Below, piece after piece: positions 1 through 7,629 of a stretch of DNA of 20,261 nt (position 1 is the first letter of the stretch; every line of letters starts with the position of its first letter). This DNA comes from a virus, in the IMG/VR virus record IMGVR_UViG_3300046821_000143, positions 1 through 20,261 of that record; one strand, written 5' to 3'. The notes under the pieces were generated by a model. That model was given only the letters and a program-made list of their open reading frames with translations. It did not search any database and was not told the origin of the DNA. Made by a program: the position numbers and the translations under genes.

Positions 1-599
1 AATGCGAAAAAATAACTAACTCATTAGATAAGTTCTTTAGAGATATAGATCCAAAACTAACTAGATCAGTAATGAATACTGATATGGATAAATACATTTT
101 TTGGACTGATAAGGGTATTGTTGTCTACGATTACCACTATAAGCGCTGGTACATATGGGACTCAATCGACGGATCTAAAGGCCTTACGGTCGATAATTCA
201 CTGTCATTGAGATTCTTTGGTCCAACACTGGCTACCAAATTACAAACGGCCCTAAATGACTATGGATTGGCAATTGATGCCTATATTAGATCAGCATGGC
301 TTGATCTTGGTGAGCCAGGGCTTCTTAAGAAAGCAACATTTCTGAGACTGTATTCGTTTAACAACACAGGTCAGTCAGTATTATTGAAGTACTATCAAGA
401 TTGGTCTGAGTCTAAATTTAAAGGTCCATTTACAATTGATATGACGACTGAGAAAACTGTAAAAAGGAATCTTGATATTATTCAAAATCAATCTTTTTCA
501 TTTGAATTTAGAAATAATGTAATCGACGAAGATTTAAACATCTCTGGATACGAAGTGAATACTGCGGTTATTCAGGAGAGAGATAAGAATGTTAAATAA
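1..599 (+). CDS. Tail/virion protein, 3' end only (possible beta-propeller, P22 gp10-like)
   Basis: The reading frame is open from the left edge (first full codon at base 3), so this is the C-terminal ~199 residues of a longer gene. The internal ATG at 72 is not a likely start. The visible protein is beta-rich and aromatic. A segment with YDYHYKRWYIWD looks like a propeller blade, and WLDLGEPG followed by an LRLY strand resembles the C-terminal part of podoviral tail or DNA-stabilisation proteins (P22 gp10 type). No signal peptide or membrane segment is seen. It is followed directly by a small tail-like gene and then ejection-type proteins, which fits a structural role in the tail hub. The family assignment is by general resemblance. 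That it is a structural protein is fairly safe; the gp10 analogy is a guess. Confidence 0.55.
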   Translation, partial: CEKITNSLDKFFRDIDPKLTRSVMNTDMDKYIFWTDKGIVVYDYHYKRWYIWDSIDGSKGLTVDNSLSLRFFGPTLATKLQTALNDYGLAIDAYIRSAWLDLGEPGLLKKATFLRLYSFNNTGQSVLLKYYQDWSESKFKGPFTIDMTTEKTVKRNLDIIQNQSFSFEFRNNVIDEDLNISGYEVNTAVIQERDKNVK

Positions 600-1008
600 A
601 CCATCAATTAAAATAAAGCTTCCCTACGCTAGTGGTGATTCTGATTTATTGAGGGCATTTAACTTTATGGTTAAAACTATAAATAGTTCATTTAATACTC
701 AAGATTCATTTAATACTCAAGATTCAGTTGAGCAACTGGATCCAAAAGCATCGCTTCTTGGAGTAGAGTTTGAGCAATCATATAGCTCTGGAAGTGGAGC
801 ATTTGCGGGAACATATACCTTTAATCATAATATTGGTAGTATCCCATCTGGCTTTATTATAATAGATAATGTCCACCCTACTATTGGTTATGGTGATTCA
901 TTTACACGAGTTTCATGGACAACAACGCAAATTACAATTAAAATATCTGTAGATACAGGTATAGCAGCGGCCTTCAGTGGCTCATTTAAAATTTTAGTTT
1001 TGAGGTAG
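589..1008 (+). CDS. Small beta-rich virion/tail protein with a hexapeptide repeat
   Basis: A 139-residue protein. Its start overlaps the previous gene by 11 bp and has an AGGAGAG Shine-Dalgarno 6 bases upstream. The N-terminal ~45 residues end in two exact copies of SFNTQD (residues 34-39 and 40-45). The rest (about 60-139) has alternating beta-type sequence, with YTFNHNIGSIPSGF followed by strands rich in Thr, Ser and Ile. This is like the small beta-sandwich domains at the ends of phage tail fibres and tail-needle or adaptor proteins. It lies between a tail protein and an ejection-type protein, so a minor virion component is the best inference. No enzymatic motif is seen. Confidence 0.5.
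   Translation: MLNKPSIKIKLPYASGDSDLLRAFNFMVKTINSSFNTQDSFNTQDSVEQLDPKASLLGVEFEQSYSSGSGAFAGTYTFNHNIGSIPSGFIIIDNVHPTIGYGDSFTRVSWTTTQITIKISVDTGIAAAFSGSFKILVLR
687..722 (+). repeat. 18-bp perfect tandem duplication inside a virion gene
   Basis: Two adjacent identical 18-bp units (687-704 and 705-722) each encode the hexapeptide SFNTQD in frame. The perfect nucleotide identity, including third codon positions, points to recent slippage or duplication. Confidence 0.9.
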
Positions 1009-1011
1009 TAT

Positions 1012-1701
1012 ATGGGATGGTTTAAGGACGCTATAGGAATTGGAACAGGGATAGCTACTGGTGGATTGTACTCTACAAGTGGCAATGGTCTTCTTCAAGG
1101 TGGTGGTCTAGAGGGTTTAGCAAATACGGCAACAGGTGGAAGTTATGGATTAGCAAAAGAAGGAGCCCATAAAGCATGGGGTACGCAAGGTTACTTAAAC
1201 CAAAACAATGGATCAAGTGACCCAAATGCAGGTATGGTTGCAAATAACAATTATAAAATAGCTCAGTCAAAGCAGTCTGGAATTGATAAGCAAAATAGAT
1301 TCTACGGATCAAGTTTAGATAATATTGGGCAGGAATCAACTGATTATGCGAACATGCTTAAGGGAAACCTTAATAAGAACGTAGCAAAGGCAGATCAATA
1401 CAATCAGCAGGCAGGACAACAAAGAGGTCTTGATAATGCTCGTGCAGGATTATCTGGCGTAGACACTTCAGCTATGAATGAGCAAGGTCGCAGAAATGCT
1501 TCTTTTGGAGCTGCTGCCATTAATGAAGACGCTCAAAGACAAGCCTTAGATCTTTACGGCCAATCAATTAGCAATAGAATTACAGGTGCAAACACAATCG
1601 ATACTCAGGAGCAAGCTTTAGGGATCGCATCTCTCCAGCAACCAGTGGCCCAAGCAGGTCAAGGTGGAATTTTATCTAGTATCTTTGGGGGATTATTTTA
1701 A
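1012..1701 (+). CDS. Probable DNA-ejection (internal virion) protein, P22 gp7-like
   Basis: A 229-residue protein starting at an ATG with GAGG upstream. The N-terminus (about 1-45) is Gly/Ala/Thr-rich with a hydrophobic run, FKDAIGIGTGIATGG. The middle (about 85-185) is polar and helical with many Gln, Asn and Ala residues. The C-terminus is again Gly-rich and hydrophobic (GGILSSIFGGLF). A hydrophobic Gly-rich head, a helical Gln/Ala-rich middle and a short hydrophobic Gly/Phe tail are common in podoviral ejection proteins, which leave the virion with the DNA and form a conduit across the envelope. Its position after tail proteins and before two large helical proteins fits the gp7-gp20-gp16 type order. 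The stop overlaps the next ATG (TAATG). Confidence 0.55.
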   Translation: MGWFKDAIGIGTGIATGGLYSTSGNGLLQGGGLEGLANTATGGSYGLAKEGAHKAWGTQGYLNQNNGSSDPNAGMVANNNYKIAQSKQSGIDKQNRFYGSSLDNIGQESTDYANMLKGNLNKNVAKADQYNQQAGQQRGLDNARAGLSGVDTSAMNEQGRRNASFGAAAINEDAQRQALDLYGQSISNRITGANTIDTQEQALGIASLQQPVAQAGQGGILSSIFGGLF

Positions 1702-2159
1702 TGACACCTGAAGATAGAATTTATAGAGAGCTTATGATTCGTGGATCAAAAGCAAAGCTACCTGAAGGCTGGGGAAGAACTGAATCTTCTTTGGGTGTAA
1801 ATGTAACTCGTCCTAAATCGATTGCAATGGCCAATCCTAATACGGATTTCAGTTTAGATAAAAATCAAATGATGGATGAAATTAATAACTCAGAGATGAG
1901 GGATACAGTAGAGATCCCTGATGACTACGCTTTAACTGCGGGAGATTTTACTCCTGACTCCGAAGGTTTTATTGGTGGATACCATCAAGATGATTTAATT
2001 GATCAAATGTCTCAGATGAGAAATGACGATAGAATGACTGATAGTGATTTATCTGCATTGTTGAATGAGATTGAATCAGAAAGAGATATTCAAGATCCAA
2101 AGAGAAAGGAATCAAATAGATTCCTAGAGTACTCAATTAGGCAAGGAATGGGAAAATGA
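1701..2159 (+). CDS. Unknown acidic virion-operon protein
   Basis: 152 residues, with its ATG overlapping the previous stop (TAATG). It is strongly acidic and Met/Asp-rich, and mostly helical in the second half (about 95-150, with DQMSQMRNDDRM and LLNEIESERDIQDPKRK). No known motif is recognised. Its place inside the ejection-protein cluster suggests a small virion or assembly protein. A scaffold-like or chaperone role for the neighbouring ejection proteins is possible but unsupported. Confidence 0.65.
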   Translation: MTPEDRIYRELMIRGSKAKLPEGWGRTESSLGVNVTRPKSIAMANPNTDFSLDKNQMMDEINNSEMRDTVEIPDDYALTAGDFTPDSEGFIGGYHQDDLIDQMSQMRNDDRMTDSDLSALLNEIESERDIQDPKRKESNRFLEYSIRQGMGK

Positions 2160-2461
2160 ATCCAGTAGATAAGGGTTTAATTCTGGAGCAGCTATACAGA
2201 GAAAAGCTTATGAATAAGTTAGTTGGTGAATCTCAAGTAAAGGAAGATTTGGCCGACAGAATCATGTATGGAACAGACAACCAAAACAGCTTAGATCTTA
2301 TGATGAATAAGCCTGTATATGAGGAATTGAGACAAATTCCTATCAATGAGCAATTGAAAATGATGAATGAAAACTTCAACACACTTCCAGAAAAAAAAGA
2401 AAAGGTAAATGAAAACCTAAGGAATACATTTCCTCTATACAAAGGTGAAAGACTCTCATGA
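2156..2461 (+). CDS. Unknown small helical virion-operon protein
   Basis: 101 residues, starting within an ATGA overlap with the gene before and ending in an ATGA overlap with the gene after, so translation is probably coupled on both sides. The composition is charged and helical, with many Glu, Lys, Asn, Met and Leu residues. There is no signal peptide, membrane segment or catalytic motif. No family is recognised. Confidence 0.6.
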   Translation: MNPVDKGLILEQLYREKLMNKLVGESQVKEDLADRIMYGTDNQNSLDLMMNKPVYEELRQIPINEQLKMMNENFNTLPEKKEKVNENLRNTFPLYKGERLS

Positions 2462-3648
2462 ATCAAAAACAATTAAAACCTAGATTCTATACTGATGATC
2501 AGAAAGATCTTCCTTATAATCTTTTAGATGAGCATATGCCAGCAATGGAAGAGGCACCTAGAGAGATCGATCCCATGACTTCAGTTATGGCAGAAATGGA
2601 TAGATCTCCATCGTCAATTGACCCCAGATCAGCAGGATTAATTGCAGATGCGGTAGCTGCTGGATTGCCAGCATTATCAGCAGCTTTATCTGGTGCATCT
2701 CCGTCTATTCAAAATAGACAATTTGGTAGAATGGATCAATACGCTAAAACTAGAGGTGATGCCCTGGTTCCAAGTAAAAACAATCTGGCCACTCTTGAGA
2801 ATGATCAAGGTGAACCTTATTATGAGTTATTTGATAACTCGCTTGGTATGAAACCTTATATTGCTAAAAAAGGCATTGGTGGAGGAGCTGGTGCAGGAAG
2901 AGACCGCCAATTTCAGCCAATCACACTAAAGAACATTAAGACCGGTGAAATCGCTGGTGCGAAGCAGACAGCTCAAGGGTATTTCTCTCAGGATGATGAG
3001 CAATATGACATGAGAGAGTGGTTGCCGTTTAAGAAGGAAGAATTAATTAAGGAAAAAACTGTTCAAGGTGGATCAAAAGTTAAGGCCAGAGATGTGTATG
3101 ATGGGAAATTAAAGCCAGTTTCATCTCAGGCGGGACTTGGAGACTTCTACGGTGGAGTTCCTAAGGAACAGGCCCAAGCTGGTATTAAAGCTGGAGAGAA
3201 AGCAAAAGCATCTTCTCAAAAAGCACTAGAGGCGGCCGTTGGAGCTGAAAGAGCGTCTTCTATTTTAAAAAGACCTGATCTATCACCAGAATTAGCAGCT
3301 CAAGGTATTTTTGCCATCATTAAAGCAAATAACGGAGAGAGACTTTCAGATTCAGATTATATTCAAGCTAGAGGTACTGAATTTAAGTCATACCTAAAAA
3401 CAGCTGAAGAATGGGCAAGAGGAAGAATTGCTGGAGATATTCCTCCGAGAGTCTTGAGAGCATACGCTGAGGCCGCTGATTTAATGTCTCAGTCAAAACG
3501 TGCTGAAGTCGAAGCGATTAAATCTAGTTATGTCCCTAAAGGGATGCTTCCTAAGCAAGGTCAACGTGAAGTTGAAGAGCAAGCAGGAATTGAAAAGCCT
3601 AAGGTAAAAAATGATGACTGGAAGAATAAACTTAAAGGATTAAAATAA
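2458..3648 (+). CDS. Probable ejection / internal virion protein, 396 aa
   Basis: The N-terminal ~110 residues are Met/Pro/Asp-rich, with a weakly hydrophobic Ala-rich helix at about 58-82 (GLIADAVAAGLPALSAALSG). A Gly-rich linker (GIGGGAGAG) follows near residue 140. The region about 235-360 is helical and Ala/Lys/Glu-rich; it contains SPELAAQGIFAIIK, then LSDSDYIQARGT and an EEWARGRIAGDIPP segment, which resembles helical bundles in phage ejection proteins. The C-terminus is basic and charged. It lies between the gp7-like protein and a 664-residue protein. The role is inferred from position and composition; no enzymatic motif (for example a transglycosylase) was found. Confidence 0.5.
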   Translation: MNQKQLKPRFYTDDQKDLPYNLLDEHMPAMEEAPREIDPMTSVMAEMDRSPSSIDPRSAGLIADAVAAGLPALSAALSGASPSIQNRQFGRMDQYAKTRGDALVPSKNNLATLENDQGEPYYELFDNSLGMKPYIAKKGIGGGAGAGRDRQFQPITLKNIKTGEIAGAKQTAQGYFSQDDEQYDMREWLPFKKEELIKEKTVQGGSKVKARDVYDGKLKPVSSQAGLGDFYGGVPKEQAQAGIKAGEKAKASSQKALEAAVGAERASSILKRPDLSPELAAQGIFAIIKANNGERLSDSDYIQARGTEFKSYLKTAEEWARGRIAGDIPPRVLRAYAEAADLMSQSKRAEVEAIKSSYVPKGMLPKQGQREVEEQAGIEKPKVKNDDWKNKLKGLK

Positions 3649-5642
3649 TGTCCGAAAAAATTGATAAGATAATCGACAATTCTCCAACTGAAAATCATGC
3701 AATGTTTGAGATTTCAAAAATTGCCAGAAAGTCTCATGGTGATGAACTTGTAGATAAGTTAATTGATGAATCTCCAGATGAAGAAACTGCAAAAGCGGCC
3801 ATTGTTAAGCTTGCTAGAAATCCTAAGCAAAACTGGCTTGATAGGAACCTATGGGGTACCTTGGATACCTTAACTCCATTGGGTAAAGCTCTTTCTCATG
3901 TTATGACTCCTGTGACTGAAGCGGTTCGTGGACCTATTCAGTCATTTGCTCAGAATGTTGGTGAAAATACATCTCAAACACCTCCAATCGATCCATTAGC
4001 TGAATTTGGTGAACCGCTAGGAAGACCGTCAAGCAGAGCTGGATTTGGCCCTTTATTGACTGATATTTCAAATGCCATGGGGATCAAGCAGAAACCTCTG
4101 GCCAATGTTAATATTGAATCTATGCCAACAACTTCAGCGGTAATAAATCAATTATCAAACCCAGCTGAAGGTGGTGGAGCTATTCTTGAAGCGGCCATGG
4201 GAACTAAAAACTTTAAGATTCCTGGTACTCAGAAGATTGGTATGGCCCCGAGATTAGCTTCAGTTGTTGAAGATATTCCTCAAGGTGTTAAAGATTTAGG
4301 TAATGAATTTTATCCATCTACTATAATGGATCCAATCACATCAAGATTCAATCGTAGAGAGATGATTAAAAACTATGTTACGGAAGCAGCTAAAGATCGC
4401 GGTCTTCTTAATGAAGTTCTTGAAAACGGCCAGTTCGACTATATGATCGACATGCTGGAAAATAATCAAGATCTAATTAAGCCATTCAACAAGAAAGGCT
4501 CACTAGACATGCTTGAAGGCCCTATTCAGTCTCAATTAAATCCAGAAACAAATAGAATGAGCTACAGAAGAGCTACTGAACAAGGTCAAGTTGGCCAATT
4601 GGCCAAGCAGCAGGGATTAATCATTGATGAAATTCCTGATATGTACTCAGTTAACAGAGAAGATTTCCTTGCTTCGGCATTAAATGAGCTTCCTGGTGGA
4701 TTAGATCAATCTCAAAGAACAAGCTCAGAAAGATTGATTTCAGAGTCAGTTAAGCCAGTGACTCGTGATCCAATGAAGGTTCAAAGAGTAATGGCAGGGC
4801 CGGATTCACCAGGATTTGACCCTACAATTCCAGATATGGATGCATATAATGAGTTCGTATATAATTTAAACCAGGAAAATGCTGCTCCGTTCTTAAATGA
4901 GCAGAGAAAGATTGGTAACGTGTACAAGGACCAAAATAGTCCATTTACTGATCCTAGGGATGTTGCTTCAAGAAATCTTTCTGGTGATGCTTTAGAGCGT
5001 GCAGCAAGTGAGGCATTAAAGGGCCCAATGAGTGAGCTTCCAGGATTAACTCAAGAACTATACCAAGATACTAATCGTGGGATTTCTACGCGTAGAAACT
5101 ACCGTGATCTTTTATCAGGATCTCGTGCTGAAAAAGATGCATTTGGAAGGGTGGTTCCTCAAGGTGACGTGGAGAGAGGTATTGTGTCTAGAATTCTCGG
5201 ATCAGCTGATGAGTTCGTGGTTCCAACAGGTCATAAAGTAGCAGATTATTTACAACGCCAAGGCGTACAATATGGAAGTGCAATGAGTAAATTAGCTCCA
5301 GTATCGCTTCAGTCGTATAGAATCCCAAGAGATTCAGCTCAGATCATGGAAGAAAAAGAATTTGTGATCTCAAAGATTGGGAAAGAGATGGGACCTCAGT
5401 TTTCAGCTGATCTTAAAAAGATCGATGACCCAGATGCAGTTAAATTATTTCTTCGTCAAATTGAGCAGATTAGACCTGATATTTTTGTGAAAGATCCATA
5501 CGCTAGAATGGATGGAGTAATTGAGAATCCAATTCTTAAGCAAAAAGCACTAGAAGACACTATGAAAAATAATAATGTCTCCGTGCTTGATAAGGCAAAT
5601 ACAGTGGAAGATCTTTTAATCAATAACAGATTCTTAGGTTGA
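3648..5642 (+). CDS. Large virion protein with duplicated N-terminal helical repeat (probable ejection protein)
   Basis: 664 residues, with its ATG overlapping the previous stop (TAATG) and an AGGA site 5 bases upstream. Residues 5-28 and 35-58 are two copies of one ~24-residue helical repeat: xDKxIDxSP, then about 10 residues, then (I/V)xK(I/L)AR. The rest is a long polar protein rich in Pro, Asn and Gln loops with helical stretches, typical of internal or ejection proteins. No lysozyme, peptidase or polymerase motif was seen. It is the last gene of the rightward virion operon, and its stop overlaps the end of the opposing exonuclease gene by 9 bp. Structural role: moderately sure. Exact role: unknown. 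Confidence 0.55.
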   Translation: MSEKIDKIIDNSPTENHAMFEISKIARKSHGDELVDKLIDESPDEETAKAAIVKLARNPKQNWLDRNLWGTLDTLTPLGKALSHVMTPVTEAVRGPIQSFAQNVGENTSQTPPIDPLAEFGEPLGRPSSRAGFGPLLTDISNAMGIKQKPLANVNIESMPTTSAVINQLSNPAEGGGAILEAAMGTKNFKIPGTQKIGMAPRLASVVEDIPQGVKDLGNEFYPSTIMDPITSRFNRREMIKNYVTEAAKDRGLLNEVLENGQFDYMIDMLENNQDLIKPFNKKGSLDMLEGPIQSQLNPETNRMSYRRATEQGQVGQLAKQQGLIIDEIPDMYSVNREDFLASALNELPGGLDQSQRTSSERLISESVKPVTRDPMKVQRVMAGPDSPGFDPTIPDMDAYNEFVYNLNQENAAPFLNEQRKIGNVYKDQNSPFTDPRDVASRNLSGDALERAASEALKGPMSELPGLTQELYQDTNRGISTRRNYRDLLSGSRAEKDAFGRVVPQGDVERGIVSRILGSADEFVVPTGHKVADYLQRQGVQYGSAMSKLAPVSLQSYRIPRDSAQIMEEKEFVISKIGKEMGPQFSADLKKIDDPDAVKLFLRQIEQIRPDIFVKDPYARMDGVIENPILKQKALEDTMKNNNVSVLDKANTVEDLLINNRFLG

Positions 5643-6380
5643 AAATTGCTCATGAAGCTCTGACAGTACTGCTGCCAGGGCATGCTTATCTTTCGTTGTT
5701 GCTGGTGAAATAAATACCGATCCGTCTGGATTAATTTGAATATACTTGGGCTGAATGTATTCGGCCCTTGGTAAAGCGATAGCAGGCGTTTTAAATCCTT
5801 CCATTGCTTCAAGTGCATCCCATAAAGGGATTAAAGGTGTCGCATCCGATAGGGCCTCGTGGGCGTTTTCTAGCTTGATTCCAAACCATTCACACAGAGT
5901 TCCCAATTTGAAGTTTGCAGGCCTCTTTCTTTCTTTTTCAAATACCTTCTTAGCTTTTTCCAAGGTGCATTGAAGCTCTGGACGGAATCTTTTAATGTAA
6001 TCCCCGTGTAATCCCTGACGCGACATGAAGTGATAAAGGAAATCCTTATCAAACTGTGCATTGTGGGCCCTAAGAGTAAACTTGCAATCAAATTGATCCA
6101 CAAATTCTAACATGCTTTTAGTAAATTCTTCGATAGATGGAAATGTGTCCAAATCTTCCCTATTGATGTTATTTACTTTAAGTGCTCCGTCTTGAATGTC
6201 GGAGCCTTTATGTGGGCGTACATAGCTAACAAAAGGTGTTTTTACGACTCCATCGATGATTGGGATTAGAGCAATTTGAAGCATTGCTGATTTCTTGGGG
6301 TCTAGGCCCCCAGTTTCCGTATCCATGACTAAAATATTCACTCTCTTTTCTCCATTTAATATAAAATCATCCGCACCCAT
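5634..6380 (-). CDS. DnaQ-like DEDDh 3'-5' exonuclease
   Basis: 248 residues. The three motifs of the DEDDh family (DNA polymerase III epsilon/RNase T type) are intact: ExoI VMDTETGG (Asp20, Glu22), ExoII HNAQFD (Asp111), and ExoIII HEALSDA (His174, Asp179). These residues bind two metal ions and cleave the 3'-terminal nucleotide, so the protein should be an active 3'-5' exonuclease for proofreading, end trimming or nucleotide recycling. The exonuclease domain spans about 14-190; the C-terminal ~55 residues are an extra tail of unknown role. It is the last gene of the leftward module. Its ATG overlaps the TAA of the upstream nuclease gene by one base. The phage replicase partner is not in this window. 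Confidence 0.92.
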   Translation of the reverse strand: MGADDFILNGEKRVNILVMDTETGGLDPKKSAMLQIALIPIIDGVVKTPFVSYVRPHKGSDIQDGALKVNNINREDLDTFPSIEEFTKSMLEFVDQFDCKFTLRAHNAQFDKDFLYHFMSRQGLHGDYIKRFRPELQCTLEKAKKVFEKERKRPANFKLGTLCEWFGIKLENAHEALSDATPLIPLWDALEAMEGFKTPAIALPRAEYIQPKYIQINPDGSVFISPATTKDKHALAAVLSELHEQFST

Positions 6381-7048
6381 TACTCATCACTCCAGCAAGT
6401 CTTGTTCCATCCACAGAACTTGCATTTGAAGTAATTAGATTTTGGGTATTGGCGCTCAGGAGGCTCACTCATAGTTAAAATATGCTTCCCACGCTCTAGT
6501 AATCTCACGGCTTCGTATTCATCGTATTGAACTATCTCCATATGTAATTCCTGGGTATCCTTATTCATCACCACAAATAAACACTTCTTTAATTTAAACT
6601 CTTTCATGTAGATATTTACTTGGCCTTTGTATTTCTCATTGGCACTAATTCCATCTTTCACGAATTGCTTAAAGTAGAAGCTATTTGCCGTTTTAATTTC
6701 GAGTAAGTAAGGAGTTTCTTCATCTCCCTCTATACCTTTAATCACTCCGTCACCTGAACCAGCGATCTCTCCATCTTCAAATCTAATCTGATTTTCGCCA
6801 GTACAGAATAATTGATATCCGGCCTTATTGAAGAACTCAACAATGATTGGTTCAAGTGCTGTACCAACTGCAAATTTCATTAGTACATTGGGATTATCAA
6901 TGTTTTTAGAATCAAACTTCGTGTACCAAAGTTGACGAGCACACTCAGTCCCGAGAATACTTGCACCTAAATATGTTCTAGGTTTCTCTCTCTTCTCAAG
7001 CATTGCCTGGTTAACTCGCTCATGGATTCTTTCGATTATTTTATTCAT
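6380..7048 (-). CDS. Cas4/RecB-like PD-(D/E)XK nuclease with Fe-S cysteines
   Basis: 222 residues. The core motifs of the RecB-like PD-(D/E)XK family are visible: GTALEP near 62-67, Asp100 in AGSGDGVI, Glu117-x-Lys119 in LLEIKTA, and QxxxY at 143-147. Four cysteines frame the domain: Cys36 (TECARQLW) and Cys209, Cys212 and Cys218 (CxxCx5C). This is the pattern that holds the 4Fe-4S cluster in Cas4 and AddB. The expected activity is DNA end resection by a 5' or 3' exonuclease. It is next to a Sak4-like ATPase and a DUF669 protein, so it likely makes single strands for phage recombination. The start has AGGA 4 bases upstream. No cas1/cas2 is present, so this is a phage recombination nuclease rather than a CRISPR protein. 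Confidence 0.88.
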   Translation of the reverse strand: MNKIIERIHERVNQAMLEKREKPRTYLGASILGTECARQLWYTKFDSKNIDNPNVLMKFAVGTALEPIIVEFFNKAGYQLFCTGENQIRFEDGEIAGSGDGVIKGIEGDEETPYLLEIKTANSFYFKQFVKDGISANEKYKGQVNIYMKEFKLKKCLFVVMNKDTQELHMEIVQYDEYEAVRLLERGKHILTMSEPPERQYPKSNYFKCKFCGWNKTCWSDE

Positions 7049-7055
7049 TTTATCC

Positions 7056-7086
7056 TAAAAACCAGGGCAGATTGAGCTACCCTGGT
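7056..7086 (-). terminator. Stem-loop plus T-run between two leftward genes (weak terminator/attenuator)
   Basis: On the - strand, ACCAGGG (7080-7086) pairs with CCCTGGT (7061-7067), a 7-bp GC-rich stem. After one mismatch, AG/CT can add two pairs around a 6-base loop. It is followed by five T residues (one shared with the stem). It lies in the only sizeable gap (67 bp) between the DUF669 gene and the nuclease gene. The short T-run suggests partial rather than complete termination, or an mRNA-processing or stability hairpin. Confidence 0.5.
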
Positions 7087-7115
7087 ACACAATACTAACT
7101 CGATTAATTACTTAA

Positions 7116-7628
7116 TTAACCTTCGTATCCAACTTCCCATGGAAGTAAATCTTTCTTTTCTTCTTCTTTTACTGGAGCTTCTTTCTTCGTAGCAACTTTA
7201 GTCACTGGAGCTGATCCTTCAATCAGGTTAAGCTTCTTAACTCTATTTGTAGTCGTTGGCTTATCGTTGTAAGTCCCTTCCTCAACAGTTAACTCAATCT
7301 CAAATGCAACAGCTGAAATTAGTTCTTCATCAGTTCCAAGTTTGAAAGATTTTCTCTTTTGAACTTCCATGATTTTTCTTAATCTTCCAAGGCCAATTTC
7401 AACTGCTTTTTCATTGTTGTTTTGGATATTAATAAAGTCCTGGATCATTTTTCCAGTATGCTCACCTTCCTCAATCATGTATCCAATTTGAAGTCCAGCT
7501 CCACCAGATGCTGTGTCTTTAAATACTGAGTGAGCTACAACTGCAACATACTTTCCAGCTGGAACCGTTGAGAAGATTGAGCTTGATTCAGCTTTTACTT
7601 TTGTTAAATCTAAATTAATTTTTGCCAT
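7116..7628 (-). CDS. DUF669 family phage protein, SSB-like acidic tail
   Basis: 170 residues. The N-terminal ~130 residues match the general look of DUF669: VPAGKYVAVV, then a GLQIGYMIEEGEHTGKMI region, a GLGRLRKI helix, and a strand with VEEGTYNDKP. DUF669 proteins sit in phage recombination modules beside Sak4-type ATPases and PD-(D/E)XK nucleases, and are thought to act with single-stranded DNA. The C-terminus (about 140-170) is a Lys/Glu-rich linker ending in KKDLLPWEVGYEG, which recalls the acidic, partner-binding tail of SSB. The start has AGGAG 7 bases upstream. It follows the ATPase gene after one base. A single-stranded DNA binding role is inferred, not shown. Confidence 0.8.
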   Translation of the reverse strand: MAKINLDLTKVKAESSSIFSTVPAGKYVAVVAHSVFKDTASGGAGLQIGYMIEEGEHTGKMIQDFINIQNNNEKAVEIGLGRLRKIMEVQKRKSFKLGTDEELISAVAFEIELTVEEGTYNDKPTTTNRVKKLNLIEGSAPVTKVATKKEAPVKEEEKKDLLPWEVGYEG

Positions 7629-7629
7629 T

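Noticed and set aside
888-1339. Two - strand frames under the virion genes
   Set aside because: They overlap well-supported + strand virion genes, and their composition is that of reverse-complemented Gly/Gln-rich coding sequence.
5755-5973. + strand frame of 72 residues opposite the exonuclease
   Set aside because: Shadow of the DEDDh exonuclease, whose catalytic motifs are intact.
6380-7048. CRISPR-associated Cas4
   Set aside because: The Fe-S nuclease fold is Cas4-like, but there are no other cas genes and no repeat array; the neighbours are phage recombination genes.
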